Assembly: GCF_030815975.1 (NCBI RefSeq)
Contig: NZ_JAUSXL010000002.1
Span: 3,956,501 to 4,020,500 of the forward strand
DNA: 64,000 bases
Direction of reading: 5' to 3'
DNA from: Variovorax paradoxus
Lineage (GTDB): Bacteria > Pseudomonadota > Gammaproteobacteria > Burkholderiales > Burkholderiaceae_C
Of this stretch, positions 42,580 through 51,712 are shown one piece after another (position 1 is the stretch's first letter; the number at the start of each line of letters is the position of its first letter). Below the pieces are notes generated by a model. The model was given only the letters and a program-made list of their open reading frames with translations. It did no database searches and was not told the origin of the DNA. Both the position numbers and the translations under genes were made by a program.

Positions 42580-45336
42580 TCAGGCACCCACCGAGCGCAG
42601 CGATTCGGAGGTGAGCGTGAAGTAGCGCGTGCCGATGGCGTCGGACACATGGTAGGCCGCCGTCTCGCAATTGGCCAGAAGCTCGACCAGCGCCGGGTAG
42701 TCCGCGCCGGAGCCCGCGGCGCAGAGATGCTCGAGCGTCCAGTCGGCGGGATCGGACAACTCGTACGACAGTGCGGTGAGCTTGCCGGGCGCGCTGCCGG
42801 CCAGGCGCGCAATGCGCCCGCGCAGCGTCTGCGTGACCCATGCGAGCGAGCGCGGGTTCTCGGCATCGAGCACCAGCAGGTCGACCAGCGTAGCCACGTC
42901 GCGCCGCTGCTGGTAGCGGGCGTGGAAGGTGATGGTGCTGTCGAACAGCGCCACCATGGCTTCGAAGCCGCTCACCTCATGCACGGCGCCGTTCTCGAAG
43001 CCGGCCTCCAGCGCGCTCGCGAGAAAGCCCAGCCGTTCGATGTGGCGGCCGATCGACAGCAGGCGCCAGGCGTCGTCGCGCGTCATGCGGTCGGTCTGCG
43101 CGCCGGTCATGGCGGCGAGCGCGGTGCTTGCGGATTCGAGCGCGCGCAGCGCGGCGCCGGTGGCAAAGCTGCCTTCGCCGGCCTGCTCGGCCGTGCGCCG
43201 CAGGAAGTCGGTCTCGGCGCGCACGATCTGGTTCCAGGTGTCCTGCGAAAGCCGTTCGCGCACGGCGGCCGCCGCCTGCCGGATGCAGCGCAGGCTGAAA
43301 CCCACGCTGCCGCCGCGCTCCACATCGCCGAGCTCGGCGATCAGCACGCGTTCGAACACGCGGCGCGACTGCGGCGCGCTGGGCACTTCGGCCGGCACCA
43401 GCGCATTGCGCAGCGCCATGCGGTGCAGCCAGTCGAGCAGCGGTCGCGACGACTGGTCTTCGCTGCCCAGCAGGTTGAGCGTGAGGCGCGCGAGGCGCAC
43501 CGCGTTCTCGGCGCGCTCGGTGTAGCGGCCGAGCCAGAACATGTTCTCGGCCGCACGGCTGGTCACGGGCGCGCGGTGCCGCGCGAGCGAAGCCGGCGTG
43601 GCATGCGGCTGCAGCAGCGTGGTGCGGTCGACTTCGCCATGCGTCTGCACCCACACGTCGGCGCTGCTGCCGCCGCGCTGCATGGAGGCGATCTGCGCAT
43701 CGCGGCCCGCCAGCCGTGCCAGCCCGCCCGGCAGCACGCGCCAGGACTGCGGCCCGTCGCTCACCGCGAAAACGCGCAGCAGCATCGCGCGCGGCGCAAT
43801 GTGGCCGGGGCCCGTGTCATTGGCCCAGGTGGGCATCTGCGACAGCGGCAAGTAGCTCTGGATCGTGTGGGCCTCGCCCTCGCGCACGATGCGGCCGGCC
43901 CATTCGTCGAGCTGGCGCCGGCTCAGCTGGCTGCCGAGCACGGCATCGAAGCTGGTCTGCCCGTCCGATCCGGGATAGGTGGGCTTGATGGCGCAGTCGC
44001 CGAGCTGCGGCAGCACCGCCTCGAGCGCGGCGCGTTCGCCGCACCACCAGGTCGGCAGCGCCGGTAGCTTGAGTTTTTCGCCGATGAGGCGGCGCGCGAG
44101 CCCGGGCAGGAAGCCCAGCAGTGCGGGCGATTCGAGGAACGCTGAGCCCGGCATGTTGGCCACCAGCACATTGCCGGCGCGAATCGCCTGCAGCAGGCCG
44201 GGCACGCCCAGCGTGGAATCGGGGCGCAGCTCGAGCGGGTCGAGGAACTGGTCGTCCAGCCGCTTGATGAGCCCATGCACCGGCCGCAGCCCCTGCAGGG
44301 TCTTGAGGTAGAGGCGCTGGTCGCGCACCGTGAGGTCGCTGCCCTCGACCAGCGTCAGGCCGAGATAGCGCGCGAGGTATGCGTGCTCGAAGTAGGTTTC
44401 GTTGTAGGGGCCGGGCGTCAGCAGCGCGATGTGCGGCGGCACGCCGGCCGGGCACATGCGCTGCAGACCGTCCATCATGGCGCTGTAGGTGGCGGCCAGG
44501 CGCTGCACGTGCAGGGCCTCGAAAGCCTGGGGAAACTGGCGCGTGATGGCCAGGCGGTTCTCGAGCAGATAGCCCAGTCCCGAGGGCGCCTGGGTGCGCT
44601 GCGACACCACCCACCAGTTGCCGTCGGGCCCGCGGGCCAGGTCGAAGGCCGCAATGTGCAGCCATGTGTCGCCCGGCGGCTTCACGCCGTGCAGCGCGCG
44701 CAGGTAGCCGGGATGGCCGCGCACCAGCGCCGCGGGCAGCAGGCCTTCGGCCAGCAGCTGCTGCGGGCCGTAGACGTCGGCCATGACCCGGTCGAGCACG
44801 CGCATGCGCTGCAGCACGCCGGTTTCGATCTGGCTCCAGCTCTCGGGCGAGACGATCAGCGGGAACAGGTCGAGCGACCACGGGCGCTGCGGGCCGTTGG
44901 CGTCGGCGTAGACGTTGTAGGTGACGCCGTTGTCGCGGATCTGCCGCTCGAGGCTGACCGCGCGCCTTGGCAGGTCGTTGAATCCGCCCGGGCCGAGCTG
45001 CTCGAAGAAGGCGTTCCAGGCGGGCGTGAGGGGCGGGCTGTCGCTGGAGGAGGGATGCGGTTGCTGAAGAACCTGGGTCTGCGTTTGCGTCTGGGATTGG
45101 GCCGGGAACGGACTCGGCGCGACCGCCGGCGGCTCGGCCGCAGCGTCGTAGAGCATCGGCGCCATTGGTGCCATCGCTGCTGCGCCGGCGGCCGGCCGCG
45201 CCGGTACCGCCGGCGTGGCCTGGCCGCGCAGTTCGTCGAAGTGGCCCGGCAGGGCGGCCGGCGCGAGCGCCGACGCCAGGGCGGCTGGAAATTCCAGCGC
45301 CTGGGCGTCGAACAGGGATTCGTTCAGAGGTTCCAC
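42580..45336 (-). CDS. Fused circularly permuted ATP-grasp and alpha-E domain protein
   Basis: 918 residues. N-terminal low-complexity leader (1-105, Ala/Pro-rich, with SQTQTQTQ at 81-88); circularly permuted ATP-grasp (COG2308) about 110-590, with GHPGYLRALHG, LVEGSDLTVRD, LIKRLDDQFLDPLELR, VANMPGSAFLESPAL and the glycine loop PGSDGQTSFDA; then the helical alpha-E domain (COG2307) about 600-915, beginning SRAAENMFWLGRYTERAENAVRLAR. Cp-ATP-grasp proteins are predicted amide or peptide ligases; alpha-E is a helical partner of unknown role. The two domains are separate genes in the second locus (51713-54177). Confidence 0.92.
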   Translation of the reverse strand: MEPLNESLFDAQALEFPAALASALAPAALPGHFDELRGQATPAVPARPAAGAAAMAPMAPMLYDAAAEPPAVAPSPFPAQSQTQTQTQVLQQPHPSSSDSPPLTPAWNAFFEQLGPGGFNDLPRRAVSLERQIRDNGVTYNVYADANGPQRPWSLDLFPLIVSPESWSQIETGVLQRMRVLDRVMADVYGPQQLLAEGLLPAALVRGHPGYLRALHGVKPPGDTWLHIAAFDLARGPDGNWWVVSQRTQAPSGLGYLLENRLAITRQFPQAFEALHVQRLAATYSAMMDGLQRMCPAGVPPHIALLTPGPYNETYFEHAYLARYLGLTLVEGSDLTVRDQRLYLKTLQGLRPVHGLIKRLDDQFLDPLELRPDSTLGVPGLLQAIRAGNVLVANMPGSAFLESPALLGFLPGLARRLIGEKLKLPALPTWWCGERAALEAVLPQLGDCAIKPTYPGSDGQTSFDAVLGSQLSRRQLDEWAGRIVREGEAHTIQSYLPLSQMPTWANDTGPGHIAPRAMLLRVFAVSDGPQSWRVLPGGLARLAGRDAQIASMQRGGSSADVWVQTHGEVDRTTLLQPHATPASLARHRAPVTSRAAENMFWLGRYTERAENAVRLARLTLNLLGSEDQSSRPLLDWLHRMALRNALVPAEVPSAPQSRRVFERVLIAELGDVERGGSVGFSLRCIRQAAAAVRERLSQDTWNQIVRAETDFLRRTAEQAGEGSFATGAALRALESASTALAAMTGAQTDRMTRDDAWRLLSIGRHIERLGFLASALEAGFENGAVHEVSGFEAMVALFDSTITFHARYQQRRDVATLVDLLVLDAENPRSLAWVTQTLRGRIARLAGSAPGKLTALSYELSDPADWTLEHLCAAGSGADYPALVELLANCETAAYHVSDAIGTRYFTLTSESLRSVGA

Positions 45337-45419
45337 AGGAGGTGGATTGTCACATTGCCGTCACCGGTTGGCCGACGGGCGATGTGCTGAATGTCCTCTT
45401 GCGGGCTTTTCAGACTCTC

Positions 45420-48400
45420 TTACCGCCGCAAATCGAGCGTGAACGGAAACTCGCGGCTGCCCGCGAGCTCGATGGTGGCTGGCGGCGTGCGCATCAGGCC
45501 GGGCGTGTGGCCCATCTGCGTGAAGCGCGACATGCGCCGACTTTCCGCCTCGTAGGCATTGACCGGGAAGGTGTCGTAGTTGCGTCCCCCCGGGTGGGCC
45601 ACGAAATACTGGCAGCCGCCCAGCGAGCGCTTCATCCAGGTGTCGACGATGTCGAAGGTCAGCGGCGCATGGGCGCCGATGCTCGGATGCAGCGCCGAAG
45701 GCGGGTTCCAGGCCTTGTAGCGCACGCCCGCCACGAACTCGCCGACGGTGCCCGTGGGCTGCAGCGGCAGCACCTTGCCGTTGACGGTGACCACGTGGCG
45801 GCTTTCGTTCAGGCCGGTCACGCGCACCTCGATGCGCTCGAGCGACGAATCGACATAGCGCACCGTGCCGCCGGCCGAGCCTTCCTCGCCCATCACGTGC
45901 CAGGGCTCGAGCGCATTGCGCAGCGACAGCTCCACGCCCATGGCCTGCACCTGGCCCACCAGCGGAAAGCGGAACTCGAAGTGCGGCGCGAACCAGTCGG
46001 CATCGAAGGCAAAGCCGGCCTGGCGCATCTCGCTGATGACGTCGTCGAAATCCATCCTGACGAAGGTCGGCAGCAGGAAGCGGTCGTGCAGCTCGGTGCC
46101 CCAGCGCGTGACGGGCGCCTTGTAGGGCTCGTCCCAGAAGCGTGCCACCAGCGCGCGAATGAGCAGCTGCTGCGCAATGCTCATGCGCGCATGCGGCGGC
46201 ATCTCGAAGGCGCGCAGCTCGAGCAGGCCGAGGCGGCCGGTGCTCGAGTCGGGCGAGTAGAGCTTGTCGATGCAGAACTCGCTCCTGTGCGTGTTGCCCG
46301 ACACGTCGATCAGGATGTTGCGCAGCGTGCGGTCGACCAGCCAGGCCGGCATGTTGGCGCCGTGGATCTCGCGGTTCCTGGCGATTTCCTTCAGCGCGAT
46401 CTCGAGCTCGTAGACCTGGTCGTTGCGCGCCTCGTCCACGCGCGGCGCCTGGCTGGTCGGGCCGATGAACATGCCCGAGAACAGGTAGCTCAACGACGGA
46501 TGGTTGTGCCAGTAGAGCAAGAGGCTCGCGAGCAGCTCGGGCCGGCGCAGGAAGGGGCTGTCGGCCGGCGTGGCGCCGCCCATCACGAAGTGGTTGCCGC
46601 CGCCGGTGCCGGTGTGGCGTCCGTCGGTCATGAACTTCTCGGCCGAGAGGCGGGTTTCGAACGCGGCGTTGTAGAGGAACTCGGTATGGGCGACCAGTTC
46701 CTTCCAGCTGTGGGCTGGATGGATGTTGACTTCGATCACCCCGGGGTCGGGCGTGACGGCCAGCATCTTCAGGCGCGGATCGCGCGGCGGCGGATAGCCT
46801 TCCATCACGATGCGCATGCCGAGCTGCCGAGCCGTGGCTTCGACAGCCGCGACCAGATCGAGGTAGTCCTCCAGGCGCGCGAGCGGCGGCATGAAGACGT
46901 AGAGCACGCCCGAGGCGCTGCCCTTTTTCTCGGCCGACGGGCCATTGGCGCGGCGCGGGTCGCGCACCTCGACGCACAGCGCGGTGCGCGTGACCCAGTG
47001 GGCCGACTCGCCGCGCAGAGGCAGGCGCGTGGCCGGCGTGGCGGAGCGATCGGCCGCATCGGCCGATGCCGTTGCGTCGGCTGCTGCCGCATTGCCGCTC
47101 GCGGCTGCCGCATCGCCCGGCGCCTGCATGCGAAGGGCGGCAGGCACCACCGGTGGCGCGCCGAATTCATAGGGTACGGCGCCAAGATCGGCGCCCGTCG
47201 TGCCGCCGGCCGGCACGGCGTAGCGCGCGCGGTAGTCGGCCGAACTCGGCAGCGCGGCGCGCGGCGCGGTCGGGTCGCGCTCGACCAGGTACGGGTAGTC
47301 GCCCTTGCTGGCCCAGGGCTGCGAATCGAGCGGCAGGCGATAGCCCATGGGCGAATCGCCCGGAATCAGATAGAGCCGGTCGTCGCGCAGGAACCAGGGG
47401 CCGGTCTTCCAGCCCGGGCCTTCGAGCGCCGGTGCGTCGGCATCGGCGTTGGCGGGTTCGAGCGGCAGCATGTAGCCGATCACCGCATCGAGCTTTTGCG
47501 TGAACACGCGGCGCAGGCGAACCCGCTCGAGCTCGTCGTCGAGCTTCGATTCGAAGGGGTCGACGTTGACCGGCAGGCGGCGTTCGCGCCAGAGGTAGTA
47601 GTAGGTGTCTTCGTAGCCGGGCTGGGCGTAGCGCTCCGTGATGCCGAGCTTGTGCGCCAGCACGGTGGTGAAGCGGCGCGCGTCTTCGCTCGTGTAGTGC
47701 GTGGGCACGCGCTCGTCGGCAAAGAGTTCGGGGTCGTGCCAGAGCGTCTGGCCGTCGGCGCGCCAGAAGATGGACAGCGCCCAGCGCGGCAATTGCTCGC
47801 CCGGGTACCACTTGCCCTGGCCGAAGTGCAGGAAGCCGCCATGGCCGTATTCGGCGCGCAGCTTGTGGACGAGCTCGGTGGCATAGCCGCGCTTGGTGGG
47901 GCCGAGCGCATCGGTGTTCCATTCGGGCGCGTCGCGGTCGCTGGTGGCCACGTAGGTGGGCTCGCCGCCCATCGTGAGCCGCACGTCGCCGGCCGCCAGG
48001 CGCGCATCGACCGCATCGCCGAGCGCGAGCACCTCGGCCCACTGCTCTTCGGTGTAGGGCTTGGTGACGCGCGGCGATTCGTAGATGCGCGTGACCTTCA
48101 TCTCATGGCCGAACTCGACCTCGGCTTCGTCCACGGCGCCCTCGATGGGCGCGGCGCTCGAAGGCGTGGGCGTGCAGGCGAGCGGAATGTGCCCTTCACC
48201 GGCCAGGAGGCCCGAGGTGGCATCGAGGCCGACCCAGCCCGCGCCCGGCAGGAAGACCTCGCACCAGGCATGCAGGTCGGTGAAGTCGACCGTGGTGCCG
48301 CTCGGGCCGTCGAGCGCCTTCACGTCGGGCGTGAGCTGGATCAGGTAGCCCGAGACGAAGCGCGCGGCCAGGCCGCAATGGCGCAGCAGCTGCACCAGCA

Positions 48401-48956
48401 GCCAGCCCGAGTCGCGGCAGGAGCCGCTGCCGTTGGTGAGCGTTTCTTCCGGCGTCTGCACGCCGGGCTCCATGCGGATCAGGTAGTCGACGTCTTGCTG
48501 CACCTGCTGGTTGAGTCCGACCAGGAAGTCGATGGTGCGCTGTTCCTTGCGCTCGATCTTGTCGAGGTAAGCCGCGAGCAGCGGCGTGGGTTCTTCGGTG
48601 ACGAGGTAGGGCGCGAGTTCCTCGGCCTGCGAGGCGGTGTACTTGAACGGGAAGTTCTCGGCCTGCGGTTCGAGAAAGAAGTCGAAGGGGTTGTAGACCG
48701 CCATCTCGACCACGAGGTCGACCGTGACCTTGAATTCGCGTGTCTTCTCGGGAAACACGAGCCGCGCCTGGTAGTTGGCGAACGGGTCCTGCATCCAGTT
48801 GACGAAGTGCTCGGCCGGCTCGACCTGCAGCGAATACGAGATGACGTTGCTGCGGCAATGCGGCGCGGGACGCAAGCGCACGACCTGCGGGCCCAACTGC
48901 ACCAGGCGGTCGTATTTGTAGTGGGTGACGTGGTGGAGTGCGGCGTGAATGGACAT
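45420..48956 (-). CDS. Transglutaminase plus DUF2126 (putative amidoligase) protein
   Basis: 1178 residues. N-terminal domain resembles the COG1305 transglutaminase fold with Cys180 (GSGSCRDSGW), His229 (DLHAWCEV) and Asp245 (GLDATSG). The rest (about 300-1170) is DUF2126, which the family description treats as a putative glutamine-synthetase-like amidoligase; visible blocks include RLTMGGEPTYVATSDRDAPE, GGNHFVMGGATPADSPFLRR and VEVNIHPAHSWKELVAHTEF-like stretches. It begins MSIHAALHHVTHYKYD. First gene of the minus-strand operon with the cp-ATP-grasp fusion, the second transglutaminase and RidA. Confidence 0.92.
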   Translation of the reverse strand: MSIHAALHHVTHYKYDRLVQLGPQVVRLRPAPHCRSNVISYSLQVEPAEHFVNWMQDPFANYQARLVFPEKTREFKVTVDLVVEMAVYNPFDFFLEPQAENFPFKYTASQAEELAPYLVTEEPTPLLAAYLDKIERKEQRTIDFLVGLNQQVQQDVDYLIRMEPGVQTPEETLTNGSGSCRDSGWLLVQLLRHCGLAARFVSGYLIQLTPDVKALDGPSGTTVDFTDLHAWCEVFLPGAGWVGLDATSGLLAGEGHIPLACTPTPSSAAPIEGAVDEAEVEFGHEMKVTRIYESPRVTKPYTEEQWAEVLALGDAVDARLAAGDVRLTMGGEPTYVATSDRDAPEWNTDALGPTKRGYATELVHKLRAEYGHGGFLHFGQGKWYPGEQLPRWALSIFWRADGQTLWHDPELFADERVPTHYTSEDARRFTTVLAHKLGITERYAQPGYEDTYYYLWRERRLPVNVDPFESKLDDELERVRLRRVFTQKLDAVIGYMLPLEPANADADAPALEGPGWKTGPWFLRDDRLYLIPGDSPMGYRLPLDSQPWASKGDYPYLVERDPTAPRAALPSSADYRARYAVPAGGTTGADLGAVPYEFGAPPVVPAALRMQAPGDAAAASGNAAAADATASADAADRSATPATRLPLRGESAHWVTRTALCVEVRDPRRANGPSAEKKGSASGVLYVFMPPLARLEDYLDLVAAVEATARQLGMRIVMEGYPPPRDPRLKMLAVTPDPGVIEVNIHPAHSWKELVAHTEFLYNAAFETRLSAEKFMTDGRHTGTGGGNHFVMGGATPADSPFLRRPELLASLLLYWHNHPSLSYLFSGMFIGPTSQAPRVDEARNDQVYELEIALKEIARNREIHGANMPAWLVDRTLRNILIDVSGNTHRSEFCIDKLYSPDSSTGRLGLLELRAFEMPPHARMSIAQQLLIRALVARFWDEPYKAPVTRWGTELHDRFLLPTFVRMDFDDVISEMRQAGFAFDADWFAPHFEFRFPLVGQVQAMGVELSLRNALEPWHVMGEEGSAGGTVRYVDSSLERIEVRVTGLNESRHVVTVNGKVLPLQPTGTVGEFVAGVRYKAWNPPSALHPSIGAHAPLTFDIVDTWMKRSLGGCQYFVAHPGGRNYDTFPVNAYEAESRRMSRFTQMGHTPGLMRTPPATIELAGSREFPFTLDLRR

Positions 48957-49022
48957 GCGTTTTGTGTGCAGTACTGCGAGATTGCATCGAGAAGATGTCT
49001 CTTGTGAGACGCATACTAGCCT

Positions 49023-49069
49023 AGGGCCTGTCACCAATTAAGCGCCCTTGAGAATTGGTGGCAGGCCCT
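49023..49069. repeat. 17-bp inverted repeat between DUF2126 gene and comEC
   Basis: AGGGCCTGTCACCAATT (49023-49039) pairs with AATTGGTGGCAGGCCCT (49053-49069) with one mismatch (a G-U pair in RNA) around 13 bases. It lies in the divergent gap and could be an operator, a hairpin in the 5' region of either transcript, or a pair of short terminal repeats of a miniature element. Confidence 0.75.
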
Positions 49070-49125
49070 GGAAGCAAAGCAATTAACGCGCCACTGAGCG
49101 TGAGTCCGGGGAGGGTTTGCACCAT

Positions 49126-51621
49126 GTGTTCTGGAGTTTGCCGGTGAGGCCGGCGCGCGCGTCCGGCGGCGCCGCGGCGGCGTCGTGGGCCTTTGCCGCG
49201 CTGGGCGGATCGCTGCTCGGCGCGGCCTTGCAATTGCATCAGCCGAGGCTGTGGAGCGCGGGGGCCTATGCGGCGTTGCTCTTTGCAGGCCTGGCCGGCT
49301 TGGCGGGGCTGTCGCGGCGATGGCGGCCGCCGCTTCGCGTCTGGCGCATGCCGGCGGCGCTCGCGATGGCCGTGGCCCTGGCCTGCGGTGCGCTGGCCGC
49401 CGGCGGGCTCGCGGGCTGGCGCGCGGCGGCCTATGCAGAGGGCGCACTGGATCCGGCCCTCGAAGGCCGCGACTTGCAAGTGGTGGGCGTGGTCGCGCAG
49501 ATGCCCCAGCGCAACGAGGGCGGCACGCGCTTTCGGCTCGACGTCGAATCGGCACGCTGGGCCGATGAACGGCTTGCGTCCGCACCGCGCGTTCCGGCAC
49601 GCATCACGCTCGGCTGGTACCGCGACGACACGAGTCTCTGGGGGCGTGCTCCGGAGAGCCGTGCTGCTGCGACGGCGACCGCCGGCGATGCGGCTGCGCT
49701 GCATGCAGGCGAACGCTGGCGCCTCACGGTGCGGCTCAAGGCGCCGCACGGCAATCTCAATCCGCACGGCTTCGACAACGAGCTGTGGCTGTGGGAGCAG
49801 GGCGTGCATGCCAGCGGCTATGTGCGAACGGGTGCCCGCGATGCCGCACCGGCACGCCTGCAGTCCACATGGCTGCATCCCGTCGAGCGTGCACGGGAAG
49901 CGGTGCGCGACGCGGTGTTCGAACGCGTGGCCGACGCGCGGCAGGCCGGTGTCATCGCTGCCCTTGTCACCGGCGACCAGGGCGCCATCGACCGCAGCGA
50001 CTGGGATGTGTTTCGCGCCACCGGCGTCGCGCACCTGATGTCGATCTCGGGGCTGCACATCACGATGTTTGCCTGGCTTGCCGCGCATGCGGTGGGCGCG
50101 CTGTGGCGGCGCAGCGGGCGGCTGATGCTTCGCATTCCCGCGCCGCAGGCCGCGCTGGCCGGCGGGGTGCTGCTGGCCGGGCTCTATGCGCTGTTCAGCG
50201 GCTGGGGCGTGCCTTCGCAGCGCACGGTCTGGATGCTGGCCACGGCGGCGCTGCTGCGGCTCACGGGGCGGCGCTGGCCATGGCCCCATGTCTGGCTGCT
50301 GATCGCGGCGGTGGTGGTGGCCGTCGATCCGTGGGCGCTGATGCAGGCCGGCTTCTGGCTCAGCTTTGTCGCGGTCGGCATCCTGTTCGCGACCGGCTTC
50401 ATGCGGCCGGCCGAGGAGACGGCGGGAAAATCGGCCCGGCTGCTGGCGTTCTTCCGCGAGCAATGGGTGATCACGCTCGCGCTCACCCCGCTGAGCTTGC
50501 TGCTTTTCCAGCAGGTGTCGGTGGTGGGCCTGCTGGCCAATGCGGTGGCGATCCCCTGGGTCACGCTGGTGGTCACGCCGCTGGCCATGCTGGGTGCCGT
50601 GGCGCCGCCGCTCTGGGATCTTGCTGCATGGGCCGTGCAGGTGCTGGCCCTGCTGCTGCGGTGGCTGGCCGCACTGCCGTATGCCACGCTCTCGATGGCG
50701 GCGCCGCCCGTGTGGATGGCGGCCTGCGGGGTGGCGGGCGGCGTGCTGCTCGCCATGCGCCTGCCGTGGTCGCTGCGCACGCTGGGCCTGCCGCTCCTCT
50801 TGCCGGTGCTGCTCTGGCACGCGCCCCGGCCGGCCGCGGGGCAGTTCGAACTGCTGGCCGCGGACATCGGGCAGGGGAACGCAGTGCTGGTGCGCACGGC
50901 AACGCACAGCCTGCTGTACGACGCGGGTCCGCGCTACAGCCTGGAGAGCGACGCCGGCCATCGCGTGCTCGTGCCCCTGCTGCGCGCCTTCGACGAGCGG
51001 CTGGACATGCTGGTGCTGAGCCACCGCGACAGCGACCACACCGGCGGCGCGGCCGCGGTGCTCGCGATGCAGCCGCAGGCCGCGCTGCTGAGCTCGATCG
51101 AAGCCGCGCACCCGCTGCAGTCGGTGCGGCCGGCCAGGCGCTGCGAGGCGGGCCAGCGCTGGACCTGGGACGGCGTGGAATTCGAGATTCTTCACCCGGC
51201 CCCAGCCGACTATCTGTCTTTCACCAAGCCCAATGCCATTTCCTGCGTGCTGCGCATCGCCAACGGCCGCGCCACGGTGCTGCTGGCCGGCGATATCGAG
51301 CGCCTGCAGGAGGCCGCGCTGGTGGCGCGAACCCCGCAGCTGCGCGCTGACGTGTTGCTCGCGCCGCACCATGGCAGCAAAAGCTCGTCGAGCGCCGTTT
51401 TCCTCGAGGCGGTGCGCCCGCGCGTCGCGCTGGTACAGGCGGGCTACCGCAACCGATTCGGCCACCCGGCCCCGGAAGTGGTCGAACGCTATGCCGCGCA
51501 TGGCGTGAAGCTGGTCGAGAGCGTGCCCTGCGGCGCCATGCTGTGGCGCAGCCGGGAACCGGCCGAAGTCGGCTGCGAACGGGAGCGCAATGCCCGCTAT
51601 TGGCACCACCGCCTGCCGTGA
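49126..51621 (+). CDS. comEC: DNA internalization protein ComEC/Rec2
   Basis: 831 residues: N-terminal membrane and OB-like region (DUF4131 type), central multi-helix competence domain (AALVTGDQGAIDRSDWDVFRATG; HLMSISGLHITMFAW; GVPSQRTVWM), and a C-terminal MBL domain with LSHRDSDHTGG and APHHGSKSSSS. It forms the inner-membrane channel for single-stranded DNA uptake in transformation. The start is uncertain: TTG 49117, GTG 49126 (spaced 11 bases from GGGAGGG) or later TTG/GTG codons. It sits between the two ATP-grasp loci. Confidence 0.92.
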   Translation: MFWSLPVRPARASGGAAAASWAFAALGGSLLGAALQLHQPRLWSAGAYAALLFAGLAGLAGLSRRWRPPLRVWRMPAALAMAVALACGALAAGGLAGWRAAAYAEGALDPALEGRDLQVVGVVAQMPQRNEGGTRFRLDVESARWADERLASAPRVPARITLGWYRDDTSLWGRAPESRAAATATAGDAAALHAGERWRLTVRLKAPHGNLNPHGFDNELWLWEQGVHASGYVRTGARDAAPARLQSTWLHPVERAREAVRDAVFERVADARQAGVIAALVTGDQGAIDRSDWDVFRATGVAHLMSISGLHITMFAWLAAHAVGALWRRSGRLMLRIPAPQAALAGGVLLAGLYALFSGWGVPSQRTVWMLATAALLRLTGRRWPWPHVWLLIAAVVVAVDPWALMQAGFWLSFVAVGILFATGFMRPAEETAGKSARLLAFFREQWVITLALTPLSLLLFQQVSVVGLLANAVAIPWVTLVVTPLAMLGAVAPPLWDLAAWAVQVLALLLRWLAALPYATLSMAAPPVWMAACGVAGGVLLAMRLPWSLRTLGLPLLLPVLLWHAPRPAAGQFELLAADIGQGNAVLVRTATHSLLYDAGPRYSLESDAGHRVLVPLLRAFDERLDMLVLSHRDSDHTGGAAAVLAMQPQAALLSSIEAAHPLQSVRPARRCEAGQRWTWDGVEFEILHPAPADYLSFTKPNAISCVLRIANGRATVLLAGDIERLQEAALVARTPQLRADVLLAPHHGSKSSSSAVFLEAVRPRVALVQAGYRNRFGHPAPEVVERYAAHGVKLVESVPCGAMLWRSREPAEVGCERERNARYWHHRLP

Positions 51622-51712
51622 AAGCGGGCGGCGGCGCGGCGTTCCGCCTCAACATAGGGCTTTCACTGGCCTCGAACTTGCTAAGCTATGGCTCAAGGAG
51701 ATTGGTCGTTCC

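Noticed and set aside
45165..49007. A 1280-codon open frame on the plus strand opposite the DUF2126 gene
   Set aside because: It is antisense to a conserved enzyme, has Arg/Gly/Ala/His-rich shadow composition and no recognisable domain; long antisense frames are expected at this GC content.
49023..49069. Inverted repeats considered as the ends of an insertion sequence
   Set aside because: Only 13 bases lie between the arms, and no transposase gene is nearby; at most a miniature relic.
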